Source of the DNA: CAXQZU01 sp964228555
GTDB lineage: Bacteria > Planctomycetota > PLA2 > JAEUHO01
DNA: 34,691 nt
Assembly: GCA_964228555.1 (NCBI GenBank)
Contig: CAXQZU010000044.1
Span: 1-34,691, forward strand
Direction: 5' to 3'
Shown: positions 8,148 through 18,773 of the stretch, in pieces
How the letters are laid out: each line of letters opens with the position of its first letter
Position numbering within the stretch: the stretch's first letter is position 1
Program-made: the position numbers and the translations under genes
The notes under the pieces: model-generated
What the model saw: the letters and a program-made list of their open reading frames with translations, nothing else
Database searches by the model: none
What the model was told of the DNA's origin: nothing

Positions 8148-9452
8148 TCAGCGGCGCTGGAGCGCCAGCAGCGTGAGGTCGTCGCGCAGGTGCGGCGTGC
8201 CTGCGAAGGCCAGCACCGCGTCGCGCACGGCCGCCAGCAGGGCCTCGGGCCCGCGCGACGCGTGGGCCCTCAGCACCTCCAGCAGCCGCTCCTCGCCGAA
8301 CATGTCCTCGTCCTGGCGTGCATCGGCGCGGTGCTCGCGCGCCGCCTCGGAGGCGCCGTCGGTGTACAGCAGCAGCGTGTCGCCTCGCTGCAGCGTGACG
8401 GGCGTGCCCGCCGTGTAGGCATAGCCCTCGAGCACGCCCAGCATGATGCCGCCGCTGCCCAGCACCTCGACCTCGCCCGTGCCGCCACGCAGCAGCAGGC
8501 CGCCCGGGTGGCCGGCGTTGGCCCAGGCCACCTCGCCGGTGGCCGGGTCCACGGTGCCCAGGAACAGGGTCATGAACTTGCCGCGCTCGAGGTCAGGCGT
8601 GAGGTTGTCGTTGAGCTGCGTCACCAGCGCCCGCGGGTCGGGCTCGTTGCGCGCGAAGGCGCGCAGCCAGGCCCTGCCCTGCGCCATCACGAGCGCCGAG
8701 CCCAGCCCGTGGCCCGAGACGTCGCCCACGCAGAACAGCAGGCGCCCGCCCGGCAGGTCGAGGAGGTCGTAGTAGTCGCCGCTGGCGTCCTCGCACAGGC
8801 GGTTCATGCCCGCGGCGACGATGCTGCCCGCCTCGCGCACCAGCAGCTCGGGCTGGATCTTGCGCTGGATCTCCTGCGCGAGCGCGATCTCGCGCGCCTG
8901 CCGCTCGCGCTCCAGGGCCGAGGCATGCAGCGTGGCGTTCTCCACCGCCAGCGCGGCGTGCACGCTCAGCTGCTCGAGGAAGCGCTCGTCCTCGGGGCCG
9001 AAGGTGCCCTGCAGCCGGTTGATGAGCTGGAACACGCCCACGACCTTGCCCGCACGGTTGCGGATGGGCACGGCCAGCATCGTCCGCGTGCGGTAGCCCG
9101 TGCGCGCGTCCCACGAGCGGTCGAAGCGCGGGTCGGAATAGGCGTCGTCGAGCCGGATCGCCTGGCCCGTGGCGGCGGCGGCGCCCGCGATGCCGCGGCC
9201 CACGGGCAGCCGGATGGTCTGGATCTCGGTGGCCTGCAGCACGCGCGACCAGATCTCCTGCCCGTCCTCGCTGAGCAGGTAGACGGTGCCACGATCGCTG
9301 CCCACGCCCGAGCGCGCGGCCCCCAGGATCAGGCCCAGCAGCTCATCGAGGTCCAGCGTGGTGTGCAGGGCGTAGGCCGCCTCGTTGAGCGTGCGCTCCC
9401 GGGCCAGCTCGGCCTCGAGGCGCGCCAGCCGTAGGGCGGCCGCCTCGCTCAC
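8148..9452 (-). CDS. GAF-domain PP2C/SpoIIE-type serine phosphatase
   Basis: The product is 434 residues from a GTG start. A GAF sensor domain spans about 25-172 (LPVGRGIAG at 82-90, MLAVPIRNRAGKVVGVFQLIN at 125-145). A short helical linker follows (170-205, EREIALAQEIQRKIQP type), typical of RsbU-like proteins. The SpoIIE phosphatase domain (about 205-432) has the metal-binding aspartates Asp226 (GDYYD), Asp244 (GDVSGHG), Asp365 (YTDG) and Asp424/425 (RDDLT). Known relatives dephosphorylate anti-anti-sigma factors or related STAS proteins in response to a signal bound by GAF. No such partner lies in the window. The GTG overlaps queF's TGA by four bases, and the longer frame upstream is only queF sequence in another frame. 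It is the third gene of the osmC-queF unit. Confidence 0.9.
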   Translation of the reverse strand: MSEAAALRLARLEAELARERTLNEAAYALHTTLDLDELLGLILGAARSGVGSDRGTVYLLSEDGQEIWSRVLQATEIQTIRLPVGRGIAGAAAATGQAIRLDDAYSDPRFDRSWDARTGYRTRTMLAVPIRNRAGKVVGVFQLINRLQGTFGPEDERFLEQLSVHAALAVENATLHASALERERQAREIALAQEIQRKIQPELLVREAGSIVAAGMNRLCEDASGDYYDLLDLPGGRLLFCVGDVSGHGLGSALVMAQGRAWLRAFARNEPDPRALVTQLNDNLTPDLERGKFMTLFLGTVDPATGEVAWANAGHPGGLLLRGGTGEVEVLGSGGIMLGVLEGYAYTAGTPVTLQRGDTLLLYTDGASEAAREHRADARQDEDMFGEERLLEVLRAHASRGPEALLAAVRDAVLAFAGTPHLRDDLTLLALQRR

Positions 9453-9892
9453 GTGCCCGAGCCGCCCCACGGTGCCCGCGGCCACGCCACCGTGATGCGG
9501 CTGCGGATGCCGCCGCGCCCCCGGAACTCGCCGCTCACCTCGATGCGCTGCGGGGCCATCGCCGCCTTGAGGTCGTCGAGGATGCAGTTCACGAGCGCCT
9601 CGTAGAACACGCCGCGGTCCCGGTAGCCGTGGAGGTAGAGCTTGAGGCTCTTGAGCTCCACGCAGGTGGCACCCGGCACGTAGCGGACCGAGATGGTGGC
9701 GAAGTCGGGATGCCCCGTGAGCGGGCACAGCGAGGTGAACTCCTCGTGCAGGTGCAGGATCTCGTAGGGACGGCCCGGCTCGGGATTGGGGAAGGTCTCG
9801 AGCACGCCGCGACCGGCCTTGCGCAGCACGGGACGCCGTGCCGCGGCGCGCGAGGGACGGGAGGTGCGAGAGGCGCGGCGGCGCGGGCTCAT
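9449..9892 (-). CDS. queF: NADPH-dependent 7-cyano-7-deazaguanine reductase (QueF)
   Basis: The product is 147 residues, the length of the short, unimodular QueF class. It reduces preQ0 to preQ1 in queuosine tRNA modification. The catalytic Cys56 and the Asp63 region are in EFTSLCPLTGHPDFA (51-65). The substrate-binding motif ELKSLKLYLHGYRDRGVFYE spans 79-98. The final GGIRSRITVAW strand is typical. The first 22 residues are Arg/Ser-rich and basic, longer than in most homologues. The ATG overlaps the osmC stop (ATGA) and its own stop overlaps the phosphatase start, so the three genes are translationally coupled. No other queuosine gene (queC, queD, queE) is in the window. Confidence 0.93.
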   Translation of the reverse strand: MSPRRRASRTSRPSRAAARRPVLRKAGRGVLETFPNPEPGRPYEILHLHEEFTSLCPLTGHPDFATISVRYVPGATCVELKSLKLYLHGYRDRGVFYEALVNCILDDLKAAMAPQRIEVSGEFRGRGGIRSRITVAWPRAPWGGSGT

Positions 9893-10299
9893 GCGAGGTG
9901 CTGCTCCAGGGCCAGCGGGCCCTCCAGCACGCGGTGCACGGGGCACTTGCCGGCGATCTCGAGCAGGCGGGCGCGCTGCTCGGCATCCAGCGGGCCGGCG
10001 AGCGTGATGTGCTGCGCGATGCGCTGCGTGGGATCGGCGGCGCCCGGCGCGGGCCGGTCCAGCGTCACGCGCACCTGCACGCCCTCCAGCGGGATGCCCT
10101 TGCGCTGCGCATACAGCCGCAAGGTGATGCTGGTGCACCCTGCCAGCGCCGCGAGGAGGGCCTGCAGCGGCGTGAGGCCCGTGCCGTCGCCGCCGGCGGA
10201 CAGCGGCTCGTCCATGCGCAGCGTGACATCGCCCACGCGCGCCTCGACCTGCGACTTCGCCAGCAGGCGTGCCTGCACCTCGACCTGCGTGCCTGCCAT
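9889..10299 (-). CDS. OsmC-family protein
   Basis: The product is 136 residues with the OsmC/Ohr fold. The two redox cysteines are Cys55 (ALAGCTSITL) and Cys119 (GKCPVHRVLEG). The GLTPLQALLAALAGC segment is the family hallmark. The family reduces organic hydroperoxides with a dihydrolipoyl-type reductant; this sequence is nearer the YhfA/OsmC-like group than strict Ohr, so the substrate is open. GGAGGAG five bases before the ATG sets the start at 10299, and the longer frame to 10329 is not supported. It heads the osmC-queF-phosphatase operon. A TAGGGT at 10328-10333 (minus strand) could be its -10, but no -35 is clear. Confidence 0.9.
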   Translation of the reverse strand: MAGTQVEVQARLLAKSQVEARVGDVTLRMDEPLSAGGDGTGLTPLQALLAALAGCTSITLRLYAQRKGIPLEGVQVRVTLDRPAPGAADPTQRIAQHITLAGPLDAEQRARLLEIAGKCPVHRVLEGPLALEQHLA

Positions 10300-10370
10300 G
10301 GGGACTCCTCCGCGCGGGAAGGCTCCCACCCTACCGGCGGGCGTCCAGCACGCCTACCTGCCGGACGAGG

Positions 10371-12758
<2,388 letters not shown>

Positions 12759-12812
12759 CGGGGCAGGCAACCCTACGCGTCCTGCCATCCGTCCGCCCCA
12801 GAAACGAGACGA

Positions 12813-12832
12813 CCGCCGTCGGGGGACGGCGG
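12813..12832 (-). terminator. Hairpin terminator after the repeat lipoprotein gene
   Basis: A perfect 8-bp stem (CCGCCGTC 12813-12820 and GACGGCGG 12825-12832) closes a 4-base loop. Reading on the minus strand it is followed by the T-enriched TCGTCTCGTTTCT. It sits 28 bases past the stop of the 12861-13763 gene and before the DUF255 start, so it probably separates the two units. Confidence 0.65.
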
Positions 12833-12860
12833 CCGGCAGCACCCGGCGGTGCGTGCGGCG

Positions 12861-13763
12861 CTAGCGCGTGGGCGCCGGCGCGGCGGGCGCGGGCACCGGC
12901 TCGGCGGGCACGGGCACCGGCTCGGCCGGCACGGGCTCGAGCGGTGCGGGCACGGGATCCTGCACGGGCAGGGGCGCCTCGGGCAGGGCCCCCGCCGGCG
13001 GGGTGCCCTCGCCGCCCGCCACCGGGACCTCGGCGGGCTCGGCAGCCGCGGGCACCTCGCACTCGCCCGTGCGACGCCACTCCCAGCGCGCGGGGCTGAC
13101 CTCGATCTCGCGCGTGACCTCGTCGAAGAGGGCGGGCACGTCCACCTTCTTCATGTAGCCCTCGGCCACCACGACGGTGCGCACCTGCGGCGCGATCACG
13201 GCGGGGATGACCTCCTCGCGGAAGGTCTCGGGCTGCACCATCACGCGCGTGACGCGGTCCTCGAACTGCGCCGGGATGGTCACCAACGTCCAGCACTCCA
13301 CCGCCTGCTCGCCCTGGCCCAGCTGCTTGGGCGCGCACTCGACCTTGCGCCACTCGGTCTTGGCATCGCACACCATCACGCGCTCGGTGCGGTCCTCGTA
13401 GACCGCGGCGACGGGCACGCGACGGCGCTCCTCGGGCTTGACCACCACGTCCTCGGTGACCTCCTGGGTCACGGGCTCGACCCACTCCTCACGGCACGTG
13501 GGCGGCGAGATCATGACGCGCTCCGTGATGGACTGCGTCACCGCCGGCACGCGGATGTAGCACCACACCTCGCCCTCCAGGGCCTCGGGCGGCAGAGCGC
13601 TCGCGTCGGCCACGGGCTCCACGAAGGCCGGCACGGCACAGGCCGAGTCGGCCGCCAGCGTGGTGCCGGGGGCCCGGATCGCGCTGCGCGAGCCGGTGCA
13701 GGCGGCAAGCAGCAGGGCCAGGCCGGCCACCGAGGCGACGGCGAGCAGGGGACGGTGCGTCAT
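12861..13763 (-). CDS. Repeat lipoprotein with proline-rich tail
   Basis: The product is 300 residues. A lipoprotein signal ends at Cys22 (SVAGLALLLAAC, then TGS). From about residue 65 to 235 the chain consists of about six imperfect repeats of 22-27 residues with consensus [VI]PA.[FYV]ED..TE.VMV.P....W..V. Clear copies are RVPAVTQSITERVMISPP, PVAAVYEDRTERVMVCDAK and TIPAQFEDRVTRVMVQPE. Alternating hydrophobics suggest beta-strands. The last about 55 residues are Pro/Ala/Glu/Val-rich with repeated PVPAEP units, a likely flexible wall or periplasmic spacer. Similar repeats occur in envelope proteins of the OmpA-associated kind, but I cannot name a family. Conserved Cys residues (WC, TC, VC, EC) recur within the repeats. 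GGAG six bases before ATG sets the start. The 248-base gap 13764-14011 upstream holds no gene I can see. Confidence 0.8.
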   Translation of the reverse strand: MTHRPLLAVASVAGLALLLAACTGSRSAIRAPGTTLAADSACAVPAFVEPVADASALPPEALEGEVWCYIRVPAVTQSITERVMISPPTCREEWVEPVTQEVTEDVVVKPEERRRVPVAAVYEDRTERVMVCDAKTEWRKVECAPKQLGQGEQAVECWTLVTIPAQFEDRVTRVMVQPETFREEVIPAVIAPQVRTVVVAEGYMKKVDVPALFDEVTREIEVSPARWEWRRTGECEVPAAAEPAEVPVAGGEGTPPAGALPEAPLPVQDPVPAPLEPVPAEPVPVPAEPVPAPAAPAPTR

Positions 13764-13977
13764 GGGGTGCTCCAGCGAGGCAGGACATGGCGTGCCCGCG
13801 GGGGCACGCGCGTCGCGCCGATCTTGCCGCCACGGAAGGGTGCAGGGCAGCGCTGCGCGGGCCGCGTGCCCCACTCCCCCTCCGTCCGGCCGCGGCGGCC
13901 ACGGGCCCCAGCCCGCCTGGCGCACGCGCGCCGGCGCACCGAGGCACGAACAAGCGGCGAACGCCGGCGAGAGCCCC

Positions 13978-13996
13978 GCCGGGCGGTCCGCCCGGC
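13978..13996 (-). terminator. GC-rich hairpin downstream of tRNA-Leu
   Basis: GCCGGGC (13978-13984) pairs with GCCCGGC (13990-13996) around GGTCC, 16 bases beyond the tRNA 3' end. There is no T-run, so termination is only a guess. Confidence 0.35.
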
Positions 13997-14011
13997 ACGG
14001 CGGGCGGCGAG

Positions 14012-14100
14012 TGGTGCCGGGAGCGGGAGTTGAACCCGCAAGGCCTTTTACGGCCGCTAGGCCCTCAACCTAGTGCGTCTGCCAGTTCCGCCATCCCGGC
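14012..14100 (-). tRNA. tRNA-Leu (anticodon GAG)
   Basis: The minus strand folds as a class II tRNA. The acceptor stem is GCCGGGA/TCCCGGC with discriminator A and an encoded CCA (14014-14012). The anticodon stem CTAGG/CCTAG closes the loop TTGAGGG, giving anticodon GAG (reads CUC and CUU). A long variable arm (CGGCC...GGCCT) marks it as leucine/serine type. The T-arm is GCGGG-TTCAACT-CCCGC. The D-arm begins GCGGAACTGGCAGACGC, which fits leucine. Confidence 0.96.
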
Positions 14101-14118
14101 TGGTCTGGGGGAGAGCGG

Positions 14119-14146
14119 ACCGTAATGCGGGCAGCAGCGGAGTCAA
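14119..14146 (-). promoter_or_regulatory. Promoter of tRNA-Leu: TTGACT-16-TACGGT
   Basis: On the minus strand, TTGACT (14146-14141) and TACGGT (14124-14119) are separated by 16 bases. The expected start point is about 12 bases before the mature tRNA 5' end. This is one of the best -35 boxes in the window, fitting a stable-RNA promoter. Confidence 0.65.
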
Positions 14147-14174
14147 GCCCACCCCCACTGTGGCCACGGTCCCA

Positions 14175-14190
14175 CGGCCCTGCGGGGCCG
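14175..14190 (-). terminator. Hairpin after the 14200-16302 gene
   Basis: CGGCCC (14175-14180) and GGGCCG (14185-14190) pair around TGCG, just past the stop codon at 14200. There is no T-run. It would separate the long membrane-anchored gene from the tRNA. Confidence 0.35.
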
Positions 14191-14199
14191 GGCCGCGCC

Positions 14200-16302
14200 C
14201 TAGGGCGCGCGCGGCTCGTCCTCGCGCAGCACGCCGACCACCTCGGCGCCGAGGCGCTCGCCCTCGGCGTGCAGCACCAGTCCCGCCGCCCGGATGCGGC
14301 GCCAGCCCAGCAGCTGCTGGCGCCACTCCTCGAGGAACTCGGGGTAGCGCTCCATCCAGGCCTGCTTGCCCTTGCGCACCTCGGCCTGCACCGCCTCGTA
14401 CTGCTGGTCGCTGAGCGATGACCCTCCGTAGCGCTTGGTGAGCTCGCTGCGCAGCTCGATGGCACGCGCGCGCGGGTCGCGCGCCTCCCACGCCCACCAG
14501 TTGCGCAGGTCCCAGAGGAAGCCGCGCGGCCCGCCGGCCGGGTCGGGGTCGGACGCGCTGGGCGCACGGCCCGGCACGCGCGTGAGCTTCTCCACGTCCA
14601 CGAAGGCGGCCACGTGGCCACGCGCGGGCAGCGCCTCCATCGTCACGCGGTAGGTCGGGTCGGCCGACAGCGGCGGGCTCGCCTTGGGCTCCGCGAAGGT
14701 GTCCAGCACCCGCAGGAAGTAGTCCTCGTGGCTGGCCAGCAGCAGCTTGTCCTGCACGAGGATGTACGCCGGCCGGTAGAGCTGGAGCTCGGCCAGGTCC
14801 TGGCCGCGCGCGAAGCGCAGGCGCGTGTAGGTGAAGCCCTTGTAGGTGGCGCGCTCCAGGTCCTTGCTGAAGCCCATCAGGTGCACGCGCTCGGCGAGGA
14901 AGCGATCCACCTCCTCGGCCGAGGCGCCCTTGCGCAGCGTCACCAGCACGGCCAGCGCGGGCTCGGCGTCGGCAGGCCGCTGCTTGTCGTCGTTGGCCTC
15001 GAAGGCGGGATAGCGGGCCTCGTCGTAGAGCCGCGAGAGCCGCCCCAGCGCCAGCGTGAACGCATCGCCCAGCCGCTCGGCCACGTCGCGCAGGAAGGCA
15101 TCCATGGTGGTGTACATCGCGCTCTCGCGCATGTTGTCCGACCACAGGCGGCGCTGCTCGGGCGTGAGGATGCCGTCGTGCACCGCGTTCATCAGGTGCA
15201 TCGCATCGGTGCGCAGGTGCACCACGGCGAAGGTGTCGGCCGCGGGCAGCCAGCCGGCCGGGCCGTCATCGCGCAGGCCCAGGCCGGGACGACGGTAGTT
15301 CTCCTGCACCGCCTCGCCCAGCCCGCGCGGCGCCAGGCGGATCGAGGCACGGCCTGCGAGCAGGTCGGGGCTGCTGAGGTCGAGGTGGCCGTTCATGCGG
15401 TCCAGCGCCTCGATGCCCAGGAAGTAGCGGAACAGGCGCGTGCCGTGGCCCCCAGCCTCGAGCAGCCGCTCGAGGTAGGGCCGGAGGTTCTGCAGGTCCA
15501 CGGCGGCCCGCACGGAGCCCTCGGGCGCCTCGAGGCTGAAGCCGGGGCGGTCCGCGAACGACTCGCCGCTGGCGCCCGAGCGGCCCAGCTGCGCGGCCTG
15601 GGCCACCAGCGGCAGGCTGTTGCCGGCCACGAGCACGTCGCGCACGCGCGCGAGGTAGACGGTGTCCTCGGGCGGCATCACGAAGCCGTCCCCGCAGGTG
15701 GAGCGCGAGCGCACGTCGGAGACACGCACGCCCGGCAGCAGCACCTTGAGCACGCCCGGCTCGTCGGTGGGCGTGATGGCCACCCCCGACTGCGCCTTGA
15801 CCTGCTCGCGCACGAAGCCGTGGCCCAGCGCGGCCAGCGCCGCGCGCACCTTCCATGACACGCGCACCAGCACCATCGCCTCGCGCCACGACGGCGGCGA
15901 CGGCAGGCGCGCGTCGCGGCACCAGCGTCCCGCCGCCACCACCTCGCCCGGCAGCAGGTCCTCGCGCAGCCCCACGTGCACGACGCCCAGCGGCACCTGC
16001 TCGTTGATGCGGGCCTCCTCGGCCTCCACGCGTCCCAGCAGCGGAAGCAGCTGCTGCTGCACCAGCGTGCCCAGCGCCGGCACCACGGGCGTGTCACGCA
16101 GGTTCTTCTGGAGCCAGCCGGTGGCGGCCAGCTCCTCCCAGGATCCGCGCACGAGGAACTCGGCGCTGGCCGGCACGAGCGCCTCCACGCTCTCCTGGCG
16201 GCCCTCCAGGGGCCAGTGGCACAGCCAGGTGAAGGCGGCCACGCCCAGCAGGGCCACCACGAGCCCAGCCACGAGCAGGATCTTGAGCAGGCGGCGCAAC
16301 AC
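14200..16302 (-). CDS. Membrane-anchored hypothetical protein (about 700 residues)
   Basis: The product is 700 residues and I do not recognise it. Residues 1-28 give a basic start (VLRRLLK) and one transmembrane segment (ILLVAGLVVALLGVAAFTWL), so the bulk should lie outside the cytoplasm. The extracytoplasmic part is a long alpha/beta chain with repeated motifs such as VPASAEFLVRGSWEEL, VYLARVRDVLVAGNSLPLV and ILVQDKLLLASHEDYFLRVLD. This 'self-display, no catalytic motif' look recalls large DUF3352-type proteins, but that is only an impression. The C-terminus is rich in charged helices. The GTG start at 16302 has GGAG ten bases upstream and comes immediately before the membrane segment; the frame stays open upstream. 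It is divergent from the aminotransferase, 165 bases apart, a gap with no other gene. Confidence 0.75.
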   Translation of the reverse strand: MLRRLLKILLVAGLVVALLGVAAFTWLCHWPLEGRQESVEALVPASAEFLVRGSWEELAATGWLQKNLRDTPVVPALGTLVQQQLLPLLGRVEAEEARINEQVPLGVVHVGLREDLLPGEVVAAGRWCRDARLPSPPSWREAMVLVRVSWKVRAALAALGHGFVREQVKAQSGVAITPTDEPGVLKVLLPGVRVSDVRSRSTCGDGFVMPPEDTVYLARVRDVLVAGNSLPLVAQAAQLGRSGASGESFADRPGFSLEAPEGSVRAAVDLQNLRPYLERLLEAGGHGTRLFRYFLGIEALDRMNGHLDLSSPDLLAGRASIRLAPRGLGEAVQENYRRPGLGLRDDGPAGWLPAADTFAVVHLRTDAMHLMNAVHDGILTPEQRRLWSDNMRESAMYTTMDAFLRDVAERLGDAFTLALGRLSRLYDEARYPAFEANDDKQRPADAEPALAVLVTLRKGASAEEVDRFLAERVHLMGFSKDLERATYKGFTYTRLRFARGQDLAELQLYRPAYILVQDKLLLASHEDYFLRVLDTFAEPKASPPLSADPTYRVTMEALPARGHVAAFVDVEKLTRVPGRAPSASDPDPAGGPRGFLWDLRNWWAWEARDPRARAIELRSELTKRYGGSSLSDQQYEAVQAEVRKGKQAWMERYPEFLEEWRQQLLGWRRIRAAGLVLHAEGERLGAEVVGVLREDEPRAP

Positions 16303-16455
16303 GCGGGCGGGGCTCCAGCCCGAGGGTACCGGGCGCGCGGCGCCGTGCCACGCGCTGGCCGGTCGCACGGGCGCCAGCACCTTGGACGCGTGCGCGCCGC
16401 CTGCCTTCCCGCGCCGCCCCGCCCCGCGCAGGCGTGGCGGCAGGCGCCTTGCGTG

Positions 16456-16461
16456 TACCCT
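16456..16461 (+). promoter_or_regulatory. -10 box of a probable leaderless start
   Basis: TACCCT lies exactly six bases before the ATG at 16468. There is no Shine-Dalgarno, so transcription would begin at the start codon. No convincing -35 is present. Confidence 0.45.
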
Positions 16462-16467
16462 CGCCCC

Positions 16468-17664
16468 ATGCCCTCGTACGCGCGCCACGCCGGCCACCTG
16501 GCCGAGTCGGAGACCCTGGTCATCGCGGCCAAGGCCAACGCACTTCGCGCGCAGGGCATCCGCGTGGCGCCCTTCGCCGCCGGCGAGCCGGACTTCCCCA
16601 CCCCGGCGCACGTGTGCGACGCCGCGGTGGCCGCCATCCGCGCCGGGCGCACGAAGTACGTGCCCAACGCGGGCATCCTGCCGTTGCGCGAGGCCGTGGC
16701 CGCGCGCATGCGCGCGCGCGGCTTCGAGGGCATCAACGCCGAGGACACGCTGGTGAGCGTGGGCGCCAAGGGCGTGCTCTACCTCGCGCTGCAGGTGCTG
16801 CTGGAGGAAGGCGACGAGGCCGTGGTGCCCAGCCCCTGCTGGCTCTCCTACGGCAAGATGATCGAGGCGGCGGGCGCACGCGCCGTGTACGTGCCCACGC
16901 GACCGGACGAGGGCTACCAGCTGGACCCGCAGCGCCTCGCCGCGGCCATCACGCCCCGCACCCAGGCCATCCTGGTGAACAGCCCCGGCAACCCCACGGG
17001 CGCCGTGCTGGCCGACGAGGCCCTGCGGGCGGTGGGACGGCTGGCCGCCGAGCGCGGCATCCCTGTCGTGAGCGACGAGATCTACGAGGACCTCACCTAC
17101 CCCCCGGCGCGCCACCGCTCCTTCGCCGACCTGTGCCCCGAGGCACGCGGCCTCACGCTGGTGGTGAGCGGCGTGAGCAAGGCGTACGCGATGACGGGCT
17201 GGCGCATCGGCTACGGGGCGGGCCCGCGCGAGCTGGTGCAGCGCATGGTGCGCCTGCAGAGCCACGCGCTCTCGGCCCCGCCGGACATCTGCCAGGCAGC
17301 GGCGCTGGCCGCGCTCACCGGCCCGCAGGCCGAGGTGGAGGCCATGCGCAAGGTGTTCGAGCGCCGCCGCGACCTGCTCTACGCAGGGCTCTCGTCCCTG
17401 CCGGGGCTCTCCTGCCGCCGCCCCGACGGGGCCTTCTACGCGCTTCCGGACGTGTCGCGCTGGTACGGCCTGCGCTACCGCGGCCAGCCCATCGGCAACG
17501 CCACGCAGCTGGCCGCACTGCTGCTGGAGCACGCGCGCGTGGCCGTGGTGCCGGGCGATCCCTTCGAGGCCCCCTACGCCATCCGCTTCTCGTACGCCTG
17601 CTCGGAGGCCGACATCGTCGAGGGCCTCGAGCGCGTGACGGCCTTCGCGCGCAGCCTGTCCTGA
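16468..17664 (+). CDS. PLP-dependent aminotransferase, class I/II (aspartate aminotransferase-like)
   Basis: The product is 398 residues, the standard length for subgroup I-gamma/Ib aspartate-type transaminases. The PLP lysine is Lys238 (SGVSKAYAMTGWRIGY). Other cofactor contacts are Asn175 (SPGNPTG), Asp203 and Tyr206 (SDEIYE). The N-terminal AAGEPDFPTP motif and the C-terminal IRFSYA (carboxylate-binding Arg) are present. It transfers amino groups between an amino acid and a 2-oxoacid. Amino-donor range cannot be read from sequence: aspartate, aromatic or branched substrates are all possible, and the neighbouring leu genes make the branched-chain family worth testing. The start is fixed by the leaderless box. 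It is convergent with leuB, 13 bases apart. Confidence 0.92.
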   Translation: MPSYARHAGHLAESETLVIAAKANALRAQGIRVAPFAAGEPDFPTPAHVCDAAVAAIRAGRTKYVPNAGILPLREAVAARMRARGFEGINAEDTLVSVGAKGVLYLALQVLLEEGDEAVVPSPCWLSYGKMIEAAGARAVYVPTRPDEGYQLDPQRLAAAITPRTQAILVNSPGNPTGAVLADEALRAVGRLAAERGIPVVSDEIYEDLTYPPARHRSFADLCPEARGLTLVVSGVSKAYAMTGWRIGYGAGPRELVQRMVRLQSHALSAPPDICQAAALAALTGPQAEVEAMRKVFERRRDLLYAGLSSLPGLSCRRPDGAFYALPDVSRWYGLRYRGQPIGNATQLAALLLEHARVAVVPGDPFEAPYAIRFSYACSEADIVEGLERVTAFARSLS

Positions 17665-17672
17665 CGGGCGGT

Positions 17673-17688
17673 CGGCGCTAGAGCGCCG
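17673..17688. terminator. Hairpin at the convergent aminotransferase/leuB junction
   Basis: CGGCGC (17673-17678) pairs with GCGCCG (17683-17688) around TAGA and includes leuB's stop codon. Being symmetric it could act on both strands. There is no T-run. Confidence 0.4.
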
Positions 17689-18733
17689 CCAGCACCATGT
17701 CGCCCAGCTCGTCGGTCTTGTGGGCACCGGCCGAGAGCGACTTGACCTTGCCGCCCTCGAGCACGGAACGCACGGCCTTGCCCACGCGCGACGCGGCGGC
17801 CGGCTCCCCCACGTGGTCGAGCAGCATGCGCACGGCCTCGATGGTGGCCAGCGGGTTGGCGCTGTTCTGGCCGCGGTACTTGGGCGCCGAGCCGTGGATG
17901 GGCTCGAACATGCTCACCTTGCCCGGGTGGATGTTGCCCGAGGCCGCGATGCCCATGCCGCCCTGCACCATCGCGCCCAGGTCGGTGAGGATGTCGCCGA
18001 AGAGGTTGGGCGTGACGACCACGTCGAACCACTCGGGGTTCTTCACCATCCACATGCAGGCCGCGTCGATGTAGGCGTGGTCGGTCTCCACGCCCGGGAA
18101 CTCGCGCGCCACCTCCGCGAAGGTGCGGGTCCAGATGTCCTGCGCACGGATCGCATTGGCCTTGTCCACCAGCGTCACCTTGGGCTTGCCGCCCTTGTTG
18201 CGCTTGCGGGCCAGCTCGAAGGAGTAGCGGATCACGCGCTCCACGCCGTTGCGCGTGTAGATCATCTCGGCGATGGCCACCTCGTGGGGCGTGCCCTTGC
18301 GGTGGATGCCGCCCAGGCCCGCGTAGGCGTCCTCGGTGTTCTCGCGCACCACGATCATGTCGATGTCGGCCGGGCCCTTGCCCTTGAGCGGGCAGAGGTC
18401 GGCGCTGTAGAGCTTGATCGGGCGCAGGTTCACGAACAGGTCGAAGGTCTGGCGCACGCCCCAGATGATGGCGCGCTCGAGCAGCCCGGTCTCGATGCGC
18501 GGGTCCCCGATCGCGCCCAGCAGGATCGCCTCCTTGGTGCCCATCTCGCGCAGCACCTCGGCCGGCATGGCCTCGCGCGTCTTGAGGTAGTGGTCGGCGC
18601 CGTGGGGGTACGTGGTCTTCGCGACCGCGAAGCCCTCCTTGGCGGCCACGGCGTCCAGCACGCGCAGGCCCTGGGCGACCACCTCCTCGCCGATGCCATC
18701 GCCCGGCAGGACCGCGATCTGGTGCGTGCGCAT
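17678..18733 (-). CDS. leuB: Isocitrate/isopropylmalate dehydrogenase family protein, probably LeuB
   Basis: The product is 351 residues of the beta-decarboxylating dehydrogenase family, which oxidises and decarboxylates 2-hydroxyacids with NAD(P). Motifs seen are LPGDGIGEEVV (9-19), VVRENTEDAYAG (128-139), DKANAI (190-195), the metal aspartates Asp223, Asp247 and Asp251 (YIDAACMW, NLFGDILTDL) and the nucleotide site HGSAPKYRGQNSANP (280-294). VVRENTEDAYAG is closer to the isocitrate, homoisocitrate and tartrate branch than to the RELTGG motif of classical LeuB. The neighbouring LeuDC fusion argues for isopropylmalate, so substrate remains a judgement. GGAGG five bases before ATG sets the start. 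The LeuDC stop is 100 bases upstream, with a promoter in between. Confidence 0.8.
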   Translation of the reverse strand: MRTHQIAVLPGDGIGEEVVAQGLRVLDAVAAKEGFAVAKTTYPHGADHYLKTREAMPAEVLREMGTKEAILLGAIGDPRIETGLLERAIIWGVRQTFDLFVNLRPIKLYSADLCPLKGKGPADIDMIVVRENTEDAYAGLGGIHRKGTPHEVAIAEMIYTRNGVERVIRYSFELARKRNKGGKPKVTLVDKANAIRAQDIWTRTFAEVAREFPGVETDHAYIDAACMWMVKNPEWFDVVVTPNLFGDILTDLGAMVQGGMGIAASGNIHPGKVSMFEPIHGSAPKYRGQNSANPLATIEAVRMLLDHVGEPAAASRVGKAVRSVLEGGKVKSLSAGAHKTDELGDMVLAAL

Positions 18734-18773
18734 GGGAACCTCCGCCCGGCGGGCGCCGGGCCCGGGGGCGCGC

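Noticed and set aside
14012..14100. tRNA-Leu as an integration site for a mobile element
   Set aside because: No integrase gene and no second copy of the tRNA 3' end were found in the window.
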